Below are positions 8,152 to 15,020 of a DNA stretch of 16,652 bases, in pieces; position 1 is the stretch's first letter, and each line of letters starts with the position of its first letter. The notes below the pieces were generated by a model, which worked only from the letters and a program-made list of their open reading frames with translations, was not told where the DNA came from and did not search any database. This DNA comes from Deltaproteobacteria bacterium UBA2385 (GTDB taxonomy: Bacteria; Myxococcota_A; UBA796; UBA2385). Made by a program: the position numbers and the translations under genes. The stretch spans positions 1,969-18,620 of the forward strand of contig DDSR01000275.1 in NCBI GenBank assembly GCA_002343455.1, in the 5' to 3' direction.

Positions 8152-9260
8152 TCGGCTGCCAGGCCGATCAGCAGGTGGACGCCCTGGGGCTGCACCCGGG
8201 CCTCGATGCCGAGGTACTCGAAGCCGGGGTCCAGCAGCGCGACCCGGAAGTCGGGGCTGTCGTAGAGCCGCTCCAGGCAGTCCGCGACGGAGGAGGCCTG
8301 GCAGGTCTCGACCTGGACGCCGTTGACGAAGCCCGAGAGGCGCAGCCTCTCCATCAGGGAGGACCGGTCCAGCGCCACGGACCCGCCCTGCGCCATCGGC
8401 TTGCTGAGCACGAGGTCGAGGGTGGGGTCGCCCTGCCAGCGGTCCAGGCCCGCCGCGGCCCGCAGATCGCCGAGCAGGGCCTCGGCCAGGAGGATGGCCT
8501 CCTCGCGGCTGCTGACCGGGATGGCCTGGTCGTGGAGGCCCCGGGCGGTGGGCATCGGCTGGTCGACGAAGAGCGGCAGGGAGAGGGAGGTCCCGGGGAG
8601 CTCCAGGCGCAGCAGCCACTCGCCGGCCAGGTCGAGGCCGACCTTGATCGAGCCGGTCCCGTGCAGGCGGCCCCCCTGGGGATCGACCAGGGACCAGCCG
8701 ACCGCTGCCGGCAGGTCCAGGGAGATCTCCTCGTCGAGCTGGTACTGCCGGGCGAAGGCGCCTACAGGCAGCGCCCGCGCGCTGAGGGCCACCCAGACGT
8801 CGTCCTTGTCCAGGCGGGCCCGGGCCAGGCCCAGGACCAGGCCCTGCTCCTGCGCCTCGTCCAGGAAGGCCAGCACGCTCGGCGGTGCGTCCGGCGTGGT
8901 CGAGCGCCCGAAGGCCATGCCGACCACCGGGAAGGGGAAGCCAGAGCGCAAGGCCGCCCAGCGGATCGCTCCCTCGCTCTGGCCGGGCAGGGACTGCATG
9001 GCCAGGGTCGCCGCGGCCCCCGACAGGGCCTCGTCCAGCTGCATGTCGCGGCCGCCGATGGCCAGGCCGACCACCGGATCGGCGGGGGGGGAGCTGCCCA
9101 GGGCGTAGACGTCGGCGACCATGGCCGGCAGCACGGGCGACTGCTCCATCAGGTCCTGGGTCTCGCGGGCTTGTCGCTTGCCCGCCTGCGCCGGGGGCGC
9201 GTACAGGAGCAGCGTGGCGCTGAGGCTGAGCGAGGACAGGAAGACGGCGCGGTGAGTCAT
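8148..9260 (-). CDS. Secreted paralog of the CAP lipoprotein with a decayed CAP-like C-terminus
   Basis: A 370-residue exported protein. The ATG at 9260 was chosen over an upstream in-frame start because a strong GGGAGGG ribosome-binding site precedes it and the signal peptide (residues 1-26, MTHRAVFLSSLSLSATLLLY then APPAQA) begins there. The plan copies the downstream protein: a first domain starting DEALSGAAATLA at about 76 and containing DDVWVALSARALP; a beta-sandwich at about 177-230 with DLAGEWLLRLELPG; the shared FVDQP at 231-235; and a C-terminal domain at about 252-367. In that domain, LLAEALLGDLRAAAGLD and YDSPDFRVALLDPGFEYLGIEA align with the CAP helices and the SPAH-to-GVA segment of the neighbour, but the CAP histidines are missing. 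Cys320 and Cys328 could form a disulfide. It is first in the minus-strand cluster. Function is unknown. Confidence 0.8.
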   Translation of the reverse strand: MTHRAVFLSSLSLSATLLLYAPPAQAGKRQARETQDLMEQSPVLPAMVADVYALGSSPPADPVVGLAIGGRDMQLDEALSGAAATLAMQSLPGQSEGAIRWAALRSGFPFPVVGMAFGRSTTPDAPPSVLAFLDEAQEQGLVLGLARARLDKDDVWVALSARALPVGAFARQYQLDEEISLDLPAAVGWSLVDPQGGRLHGTGSIKVGLDLAGEWLLRLELPGTSLSLPLFVDQPMPTARGLHDQAIPVSSREEAILLAEALLGDLRAAAGLDRWQGDPTLDLVLSKPMAQGGSVALDRSSLMERLRLSGFVNGVQVETCQASSVADCLERLYDSPDFRVALLDPGFEYLGIEARVQPQGVHLLIGLAAE

Positions 9261-9264
9261 GGAA

Positions 9265-9271
9265 CCCTCCC
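9265..9271 (-). promoter_or_regulatory. Strong Shine-Dalgarno deciding the start at 9260
   Basis: On the minus strand GGGAGGG sits four bases before the ATG at 9260. This matches the 16S rRNA tail well and supports the shorter start, which exposes a clean signal peptide, rather than the longer open frame that continues to 9365 through an arginine-rich stretch. Confidence 0.75.
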
Positions 9272-9287
9272 TGTTCAGGACATCACA

Positions 9288-9310
9288 CCTTGACCCCCAC
9301 AACGTCAAGG
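9288..9310. promoter_or_regulatory. Inverted repeat in the divergent promoter region
   Basis: CCTTGAC (9288-9294) and GTCAAGG (9304-9310) form a perfect 7-bp inverted repeat with a 9-base spacer. It lies 28 bp upstream of the minus-strand secreted-protein start and 90 bp upstream of the plus-strand membrane protein. Each arm carries a TTGAC, reminiscent of a -35 box on each strand, but no convincing -10 box follows at 16-18 bp on either side. It could be a regulator binding site or overlapping divergent -35 elements. Confidence 0.4.
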
Positions 9311-9324
9311 ACAATCCCGAATCC

Positions 9325-9366
9325 AGCGCGCGGGCCTCGACATGAGCGCGCGGGCGCCTCGCCATG
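9325..9366. repeat. Imperfect tandem duplication, 20 and 22 bp
   Basis: Two adjacent copies of a GC-rich unit occur at 9325-9344 and 9345-9366. Both begin AGCGCGCGGGC (11 identical bases) and end CTCGMCATG, the second copy having two extra bases in the middle and one substitution. The repeat lies just upstream of the plus-strand membrane-protein gene. The period is about two DNA helix turns, compatible with a doubled binding site, but slippage in GC-rich DNA is an equally simple explanation. Confidence 0.55.
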
Positions 9367-9400
9367 AGGTAGGCTGCCGCCCTGTCCCTCCGGAGCGCCC

Positions 9401-10300
9401 ATGGCCATCGAGTTCTCGCAAGCCTTCGACCCCTTTCGCGCCCTCAAGGCCGGGATCCACGCCCTGAAGACCGAGCCCGCGCCGGTCTTCGTCGGCGGGC
9501 TCCTGCTGTTCCTGGTGCAGAGCTGCCAGGGAGCCGGAAACCAGGTGCCCAACCCCAGCTCCGGAGGCAGCTCCTGGGACAGCGGCGACGACCCCTTCAG
9601 CAGCGGCGGCAACCCCTTCGAGGGCATGGACGAGGCGATGCTGGTCGTCGCCTTGATCATGGTGGGCGTGGGCTGCTGCATCGGGCTCTTCGTCTTCGCC
9701 GCGCAGTCCTTCCTGCAGCCGGGCATGTACCGGGTGGGGGAGCGCATGACGATCGACGGCACCGCAGGCATCGACGTGCTCTTCAGCGGCAAGGACGTCT
9801 GGCTCTCGATGATGGGCTACAAGCTGCTCACCGGCGTCATCGGCCTGGGAATCTTCACGGTCTTCGCCTCACCCGGGGGCCTGGTCATCGCCGGCGCCGT
9901 CGTGGCCCGCGACGGGGGCAGCCCCAACACGGCACTGCTGGTGCTCGGAGGCCTGCTGATCCTCGCCCTGGTGCTCCCCGCGTTGATCTACGTCATGCTC
10001 GGGCTGGGACTCGGAAGCGTGGCCATCAGCCTGGACCGCCTGGGGACCATGGAGGCGCTGGACCGAAGCTGGAGCCTGGCCAAGGGAAACCGCTTCCGCC
10101 TCTTCGTCTTCGGCCTCGTCAACGGCATCTTCGCCGGCGTGGCCGCTTTCGTCGGCATGTTGGCCTGCTGTGTCGGTATCCTCGCCACCGGCCCCGCCGC
10201 GACAGGCGTGGTCTTCTGCGCCCAGGCCAACGCCTGGCTGATGCTGACCCGCGACGATCACGAAGACTTCTTCATGGTCCGCCAGCTCGGCGTCGACTGA
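9401..10300 (+). CDS. Polytopic inner-membrane protein of unknown function
   Basis: A 299-residue membrane protein. The ATG at 9401 follows a GGAG ribosome-binding site by six bases. Hydrophobic segments are at about 27-42, 78-105, 138-168 (two short helices), 178-208 and 235-282, so roughly five to seven helices are expected. A Gly/Ser/Asp/Pro-rich loop (about 44-75) follows the first. The segment TMEALDRSWSLAKGNRFRLFVFGLV (about 216-240) matches a pattern seen in integral membrane proteins resembling the DUF975 and glycerophosphodiesterase-membrane-domain groups: a juxtamembrane 'A..rSw.l..gn...l' motif before the last helices. The neighbours do not indicate a function. It is transcribed away from the secreted-protein gene and is followed 41 bp later by a small secreted protein, with which it may be co-transcribed. 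Confidence 0.82.
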   Translation: MAIEFSQAFDPFRALKAGIHALKTEPAPVFVGGLLLFLVQSCQGAGNQVPNPSSGGSSWDSGDDPFSSGGNPFEGMDEAMLVVALIMVGVGCCIGLFVFAAQSFLQPGMYRVGERMTIDGTAGIDVLFSGKDVWLSMMGYKLLTGVIGLGIFTVFASPGGLVIAGAVVARDGGSPNTALLVLGGLLILALVLPALIYVMLGLGLGSVAISLDRLGTMEALDRSWSLAKGNRFRLFVFGLVNGIFAGVAAFVGMLACCVGILATGPAATGVVFCAQANAWLMLTRDDHEDFFMVRQLGVD

Positions 10301-10341
10301 ATCCCGCTTGACGGCGACCATGAGGTGGCTAGGAAGAACCC

Positions 10342-10734
10342 ATGCGCCTCATGGTAAATCCTCTCGTCCTTGCTGCCGCCCTCGGTCTGATCGGTCCCGC
10401 CGCCCTGGCCGAGGATGAGGAGCGCGAGGAGGGCGACCGCCTCGCCGGCGTCTGGCAGCGCAAGTCCGGCGGAGATCGTTCGCCCCTGGCCCTTGGCGAC
10501 CGGATCGAGGTGATCCCCTTCGACGGGACGGTGCTGCTGGACGACGGCGCGGCCGGGCCCAACGGCGCCTGGACGCTGGACGACGACGGCGGCGCCTCCC
10601 AGCAGCTGGTGCTGGACGGCCTTCAGATCGTGCGCCACTTCAGCGCGCAGGGCGACACCATGGCCGTCCGGACCGTCGTCGAGGGTGACGAAGGCCCCAC
10701 CTCCTGGTCCGACACCTTCGAGCGGATGGGCTAA
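10342..10734 (+). CDS. Small secreted protein of unknown function
   Basis: A 130-residue protein. Residues 1-23 are a signal peptide (MRLMVNPLVLAAALGLIGPAALA, probable cleavage before EDEE). The mature part is about 107 residues, starting with an acidic EDEEREEGD patch and then LAGVWQRKSG, with predicted strands around IEVIPFDGTVLL, GAWTLDDDGG, QQLVLDGLQIVRHF and MAVRTVVEG. The LAGVWQ opening and short beta-strand pattern recall lipocalin-like small beta-barrel or META-type secreted domains, but the match is too weak to name. AGGAAG lies a few bases before the ATG. A second ATG at 10351 is possible but would remove the only basic residue of the signal peptide. The stop is 22 bp before the GH31 lipoprotein start, so the two are probably co-transcribed. 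Confidence 0.72.
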   Translation: MRLMVNPLVLAAALGLIGPAALAEDEEREEGDRLAGVWQRKSGGDRSPLALGDRIEVIPFDGTVLLDDGAAGPNGAWTLDDDGGASQQLVLDGLQIVRHFSAQGDTMAVRTVVEGDEGPTSWSDTFERMG

Positions 10735-10756
10735 AGCCGCACCCTTCGAGGTGTGC

Positions 10757-13039
10757 ATGCTCCTGCTCCTGCTCGTCGTCGGCTGCACCGGCGACTCGGT
10801 CCAGCTCGGTGACTTCTTCGTGGAGGTCGATCCCAAGACGGGCGGCCTGCGCGTGGACCGCAAGGGCCGCGAGGTGCTGGATCTGCAGCGCCTCGAGCTG
10901 GGCCAGGGCGAGGCCGAGATCCAGTTCGCCGTCGGCAGCTACCTCTTCGAGGAGCAGCCCACCGCCTGGCTGAGCGCCAGCAGCCTGAAGGTCCGCCACC
11001 GGCAGGACGGGATCAGCATGCTGGCCGATCTGCGCGACGAGGACGGGCGCGAGCTCGCCGGCCTGACCATCTGGCAGGCAGGCGCCGACCTGCTGGGCAT
11101 CCAGGTGATCCCCTACCAGGGCGTCGAGATCGAGGGCGAGGCCCCCAACCGGGCCCGGGCGACCATGGACTGCACCGAGGGCGGGCCCTTCCTGGGCACA
11201 GGCGGTCACCAGCTCGACGTCGACCACCAGGGCGAGGCCTTCGCGCTGTGGGTGGCCGAGCCGGGCATCGGCAAGGTCGAGGACGACGTCCCGCCCGAGG
11301 ACTGGTTCATCACCGGGACCCGCCACGCGACCAGCTATCCCCTGCCCTTCCTGCTGCGGCCCGAGCTGCCGATGGGCCTGCTGGCATCGACCTGGGCGCG
11401 GGTCGACCTGGACCTCTGCGCCAGCGACCCGGACCGCTACCAGGTCGGCGTCTGGGAGGGCGCCCTCTCCCTGTTCGTGATCGGCGGCGACGACGCGCTG
11501 GAGGTGGTGGAGAACCAGGCGATCTCGGCGGGCGGGGTGGCGGTGCCGCCCGACGTCGCCTTCGGGCCCTGGAACGACGCGATCCACGGGGCCGAGCGGG
11601 TCGCCGAGGTGGCCAGCACCCTCCGCGAGGCGGGCGCCCCGACCGCCCTGATCTGGACCGAGGACTGGAAGGGCGGGGCCGAGACCGGCTTCGGCTACCA
11701 CCTCAGCCTGGACTGGTACCTGGACGAGGCGCTCTACCCGGACGCCGAGGGCATCGCCCAGGACCTGCGCGCCGCGGGCTTCGAGTGGCTGGCCTACTTC
11801 TCGCCCTTCGTGGGAGAGGAGACCCGGGCCTTCGAAGAGGCCTCCCACCTGCTGATGCAGACCGCGGAGGGCGAGCCCTACCTCTGGTCCTCGGCCACCC
11901 TGGAGCAGACCGGCGGGCTGGACCTCTCCGACTCCGAGGCGCGCGCCTGGGCGATCGAGCGCATGGACGAGCTGATCGGCGTCGGCTTCACCGGCTGGAT
12001 GGCCGACTTCGCCGAGTGGATCCCCCCCGACGCGGTGCTGAAGAACGCCGACCCGATCGACCAGCACAACGCCTACACGCTGTGGTGGCAGCAGACCAAC
12101 GCCGAGGCCCTGGCCGACATCGACGCCACCTGGTTCACCCGCTCGGGCTGGATCGGCACCCCCTCCCTCTCGCCCGTCACCTGGGGCGGCGATCAGCGCA
12201 CCTCCTTCGACACCGACGACGGCTTTCCGACGGTGATCCCGCTGGGGCTGGGACTCTCCATCGCCGGCGTCGCCTTCTACGGGCACGACATCGCCGGCTA
12301 CAACTCGATCGGCAACGAGCCCACCAGCAAGGAGCTCTGGTTCCGCTGGGCCTGGCTGGGGGCCTTCTCGCCGATCATGCGCACCCACCACGGCGCCTTC
12401 GCCGAGGACAACCACCAGCTCGACAGCGACGAGGAGACCCTCGCCCACTGGGTGCGCACCGCGACCGAGCACAGCCGCCTCTTCCCCTACCTCAAGGGCC
12501 TGGCCCAGCTCGCCCAGGACCGCGGCCGGCCCCTGCTCCTGCACCCCGCCCTGGTCTACCCCGGCTACGACTGGGCCCGGGCGGATGCCTGGCTGCTGGG
12601 CAGCGCGCTCTTCGTGGCCCCGGTCCTGGAGGAGGGCGCCACCGGCCGCGAGATCCTGCTCCCGCCGGGCGACTGGTACGACTGGTGGAGCGGCCAGCCC
12701 GTCAGCTCCGGCTGGTTCGCCGCCGAGGTGGACGAGATCCCCGTCTTCGCCGCCGCCGGGACCATCGTCCCGCTGCTGGCGGAGGCGCCCGAGACCTTCG
12801 TCAGCGGGACCGAGCTGCGCGACCTGGCCGACGTCGACGGGGCCCGCGTGCTGAGGGTCTTCGGCACGGGTGGCTCGTTCACCGAGGCCGATGGCACCCG
12901 CTACACCGCCCGCGGAGACGCCAGCGCCGCCGGGGTCGAGGAGGTCGAGCTGGACAGCGGCAGCGTGGAGGTCAACGGCCTGACCGTCGAGATCGTCGGC
13001 AGCGTGGCGCGCCGCTACCGGGTCGAGGTCCAGCCCTGA
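10757..13039 (+). CDS. Glycoside hydrolase family 31 lipoprotein, YihQ (sulfoquinovosidase)-like
   Basis: A 760-residue predicted lipoprotein alpha-glycosidase. The ATG at 10757 gives MLLLLLVVGC, a very short signal with lipobox Cys10; longer starts (GTG at 10751 or 10685) are possible. Residues about 15-290 form the N-terminal beta-sandwich, about 295-620 the catalytic barrel, and the rest the C-terminal beta-domains (LLPPGDWYDWWSG, GTIVPLL). The nucleophile is Asp417 (GWMADFAEWIP) and the acid/base is Asp479 (TWGGDQR). The DIAGY segment with Tyr515 and the MRTHHG loop follow as in E. coli YihQ. At the YihQ sulfonate-site positions Gln288, Arg301 and Trp304, this protein appears to have Glu302, His315 and Leu318, so sulfoquinovose is probably not the substrate. 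It likely hydrolyses an alpha-glycoside at the envelope. It ends 7 bp from the convergent pilin gene. Confidence 0.88.
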   Translation: MLLLLLVVGCTGDSVQLGDFFVEVDPKTGGLRVDRKGREVLDLQRLELGQGEAEIQFAVGSYLFEEQPTAWLSASSLKVRHRQDGISMLADLRDEDGRELAGLTIWQAGADLLGIQVIPYQGVEIEGEAPNRARATMDCTEGGPFLGTGGHQLDVDHQGEAFALWVAEPGIGKVEDDVPPEDWFITGTRHATSYPLPFLLRPELPMGLLASTWARVDLDLCASDPDRYQVGVWEGALSLFVIGGDDALEVVENQAISAGGVAVPPDVAFGPWNDAIHGAERVAEVASTLREAGAPTALIWTEDWKGGAETGFGYHLSLDWYLDEALYPDAEGIAQDLRAAGFEWLAYFSPFVGEETRAFEEASHLLMQTAEGEPYLWSSATLEQTGGLDLSDSEARAWAIERMDELIGVGFTGWMADFAEWIPPDAVLKNADPIDQHNAYTLWWQQTNAEALADIDATWFTRSGWIGTPSLSPVTWGGDQRTSFDTDDGFPTVIPLGLGLSIAGVAFYGHDIAGYNSIGNEPTSKELWFRWAWLGAFSPIMRTHHGAFAEDNHQLDSDEETLAHWVRTATEHSRLFPYLKGLAQLAQDRGRPLLLHPALVYPGYDWARADAWLLGSALFVAPVLEEGATGREILLPPGDWYDWWSGQPVSSGWFAAEVDEIPVFAAAGTIVPLLAEAPETFVSGTELRDLADVDGARVLRVFGTGGSFTEADGTRYTARGDASAAGVEEVELDSGSVEVNGLTVEIVGSVARRYRVEVQP

Positions 13040-13046
13040 GGCCGTC

Positions 13047-13238
13047 CTAGCTGCCCAGCGCCCCGGTCACCTTCTCGTCGATGTAGGCGAAGAGGCCGTT
13101 GGCGGCGTCGGCCCAGGCGATCAGGCTGGCGATGATGCCGACGCTGACGACCATCGCGATCAGCCCGTACTCAATCGCCGTGGCGCCCGACTCGTCGTCG
13201 AGCAGTCGACCCAGGATGTCGGAGATCGGGGAGTTCAT
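13047..13238 (-). CDS. Flp family type IVb pilin precursor
   Basis: A 63-residue prepilin. The leader MNSPISDILGRLLDDESG ends at Gly18 and is followed by ATAIEYGLIAMVVSVGIIAS, the hallmark Flp/Tad pilin segment: cleavage by a CpaA/TadV-type prepilin peptidase after Gly18, with Glu at +5 and Tyr at +6. The hydrophobic assembly helix runs to about residue 42, and a short polar tail (DAANGLFAYIDEKV) follows, typical in length. Mature subunits form thin Tad pili used for surface adhesion. No tad secretion gene is in the window, so the machinery must be elsewhere. The ATG at 13238 was chosen by the normal leader length; the frame is open far upstream but that part is an antisense shadow of the amidase gene. 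The ribosome-binding site is weak. Confidence 0.93.
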   Translation of the reverse strand: MNSPISDILGRLLDDESGATAIEYGLIAMVVSVGIIASLIAWADAANGLFAYIDEKVTGALGS

Positions 13239-13309
13239 GGTGCGCTCGTGGGCAGGGGTCCGTTCGATGGTTGCCGCTTCCGGTAGGGTATCGCGAATCG
13301 CGGCCCCCA

Positions 13310-13328
13310 TGTCGAAAATTTTTCGACA
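13310..13328. promoter_or_regulatory. Perfect AT-rich palindrome, putative operator
   Basis: TGTCGAAAATTTTTCGACA is a 19-bp palindrome: 9-bp arms TGTCGAAAA (13310-13318) and TTTTCGACA (13320-13328) around a single central T. It lies in the 120-bp divergent gap, 72 bp upstream of the pilin ATG and 30 bp upstream of the amidase ATG. Its central nine A/T bases contrast sharply with the very GC-rich surroundings, and a dyad with a one-base centre cannot form a normal RNA hairpin loop without losing pairs. This suits a dimeric repressor or activator site controlling one or both genes. The regulator is not identifiable here. Confidence 0.62.
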
Positions 13329-13358
13329 CCCCAGTGCCCGCGACACCGGGAGCCCGAG

Positions 13359-14942
13359 ATGGACTTGCACGAGCTGAGCGCCGTCGAGCTGCGGCGAGGC
13401 CTGGACCGCGGCGAGCTGGGCAGCGAGGAGCTGGTGAGGGCCCTGCACGCCCGGCGGGAGGAGGTCGATCCCGCGATCAACGGCTGGGTCCACCGCTTCG
13501 ACGAGCAGGCCTTGCTCGACGCCCGCCGCGCCGACCAGGAGCGCGCCGCCGGTACGGCCCGGGGCCTGCTGCACGGCCTGCCCTTCTCGATCAAGGAGAA
13601 CCTGGCGACCCCGGGCCTGCCGCAGACCCTGGGCATCCGCTCCCGGTTGGAGGAGAAGGCGACGGGCACCGCGGTGGTGGTGCAGGCCGCCCTGCGCGAG
13701 GGGGGGATCGCCCTGGGCAAGAGCAACGTCCCGCTGCTCTTGCTGGCGATGGAGACCCACAACGAGATCTGGGGCACCACCCGCAACCCCTGGGATCTGC
13801 GACGCACGCCCGGGGGCAGCAGCGGCGGCGAGGCGGCCCTGATCGCCAGCGGCCAGGTGCCCCTGGGGCTGGGCACCGACATCGGCGGCAGCATCCGCAT
13901 CCCCGCGGCATGGTGCGGGATCTGCGGGCTCAAGCCGACCGTGGGGCGCTGGTCGGTGCGGGGCTCGGCCGGCGGCATCCCTGGCCAGGAGAGCGTGCGG
14001 GCCACGACCGGGCCGATGGCCCGCGGGGTCGAGGACCTGGTCCTGCTCTGGCAGGCCCTCTCCGAGCAGCACAGCCTCGACCCGCGGGTCCCTCCCCTCC
14101 CCTTGGACCAGCCCGACCGGATCGACCTGTCCCGCCTGCGGGTCGGCGTCTACGTCGACGACGGGGTCTTCGCCGCCTCTCCTCCCGTCGCCCGGGCCGT
14201 CTTCGAGGCGGCCGACGCGCTGCGGGCCGCGGGCGTCACGGTCGTGGACTACCAGCCGCCCGATGGCTGGGCCCTGGTGGACCAGTACTTCGGGGCGATC
14301 AGCGCGGACGGGACGGCCACCGCCAAGGCCCGGGTCGGCGATCAGCCGCCGACGGTGCAGCTCAAGACGCTCTTCCTGCTGGCCCGGCTGCCCGGCTTCG
14401 CCCGCAGCCTGGCGGCCTCAGCGCTGGAGGCCCGGGGCGAGCCGCGGGTCGCGAGGATGCTGCGGGCGCTGGGCGAGAAGAGCGTACAGCGGCTCTGGGC
14501 CATCCAGGCGGCCCGCGCCGCAATGCAGGAGCAGGAGCTGGCCTCCTGGGAGGCCCTGGGGCTGGACCTGGTGATCTGCCCGCCGACGGTGACCCCGCCG
14601 GCCCTGCTCGATCGCACCGGCGACTGGAGCCTGGGGGCCTGGCCGACCATGCGCTACAACATCCTCGACCTGCCCGCCGGCGTCGCCCCCGTCAGCACCG
14701 TCCGGGCGGACGAGCAGCAGCTCTCCTCCCCCGCCGACCGCCTCGATCGCCGCGCCGCCGAGTTTCTGGAGGGCAGCGCCGGCCTGCCCGTGGCGGTGCA
14801 GGTCGTGGCGCGCCCCTGGCAGGAGGGGCTCGTCCTGGCGGCCATGGCGGCCATCGAGCGCGGGGTCCGCGACCGCGAGGGCTTCCCGCGGCTCCCCGTG
14901 CCGGGGGGCCCCCATGTGGTGAGCGATGCAGCAACCGGATAG
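13359..14942 (+). CDS. Amidase signature family hydrolase, FAAH-like spacing
   Basis: A 527-residue amidase-signature enzyme that hydrolyses amide (sometimes ester) bonds with a Ser-cisSer-Lys triad. Lys79 lies in FSIKEN, Ser154 in the PGGSSGGEAALI glycine/serine motif and Ser178 in GTDIGGSIRIPA. The 75- and 24-residue spacings equal those of mammalian fatty acid amide hydrolase (Lys142, Ser217, Ser241). CGICGLKPT and the later TTGPMAR follow as in that branch. No N-terminal membrane helix is present (it begins MDLHELSAVELRRGL), so it should be soluble and cytoplasmic. The ATG follows a GGGAG site by about seven bases. GatA is unlikely because no gatB or gatC is adjacent. The natural substrate (fatty acid amide, peptide amide or other) cannot be read from the sequence. 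A terminator follows the stop. Confidence 0.93.
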   Translation: MDLHELSAVELRRGLDRGELGSEELVRALHARREEVDPAINGWVHRFDEQALLDARRADQERAAGTARGLLHGLPFSIKENLATPGLPQTLGIRSRLEEKATGTAVVVQAALREGGIALGKSNVPLLLLAMETHNEIWGTTRNPWDLRRTPGGSSGGEAALIASGQVPLGLGTDIGGSIRIPAAWCGICGLKPTVGRWSVRGSAGGIPGQESVRATTGPMARGVEDLVLLWQALSEQHSLDPRVPPLPLDQPDRIDLSRLRVGVYVDDGVFAASPPVARAVFEAADALRAAGVTVVDYQPPDGWALVDQYFGAISADGTATAKARVGDQPPTVQLKTLFLLARLPGFARSLAASALEARGEPRVARMLRALGEKSVQRLWAIQAARAAMQEQELASWEALGLDLVICPPTVTPPALLDRTGDWSLGAWPTMRYNILDLPAGVAPVSTVRADEQQLSSPADRLDRRAAEFLEGSAGLPVAVQVVARPWQEGLVLAAMAAIERGVRDREGFPRLPVPGGPHVVSDAATG

Positions 14943-14967
14943 GCCCCTCGCGCGACCCGGACCGATC

Positions 14968-14993
14968 CCGCGCACCTCGCGCGGTTTCTCTTT
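14968..14993 (+). terminator. Rho-independent terminator after the amidase gene
   Basis: CCGCGC (14968-14973), loop ACCTC, and GCGCGG (14979-14984) form a perfect 6-bp all-GC stem, followed directly by TTTCTCTTT (14985-14993). The T tract is interrupted by two C residues but is notable in this GC-rich background. It starts 26 bp after the amidase stop and would separate the amidase transcript from the NYN-LOTUS gene. Confidence 0.65.
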
Positions 14994-15020
14994 GTCGAGA
15001 CCCGCTCCATCCTGGAGCAG

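Noticed and set aside
10308..10335. TTGACG and TAGGAA, 16 bp apart, as a promoter for a leaderless small secreted-protein transcript
   Set aside because: The -10 match is poor and the same bases include the AGGAAG ribosome-binding site, which explains them better.
10640..12544. A minus-strand open frame of 634 codons opposite the GH31 gene
   Set aside because: It is a compositionally biased antisense shadow; the plus strand has clear GH31 catalytic motifs over the same interval.
13359..14942. GatA subunit of the Glu-tRNA(Gln) amidotransferase
   Set aside because: No gatB or gatC is adjacent, and the catalytic spacing and flanking motifs look more like the FAAH branch.
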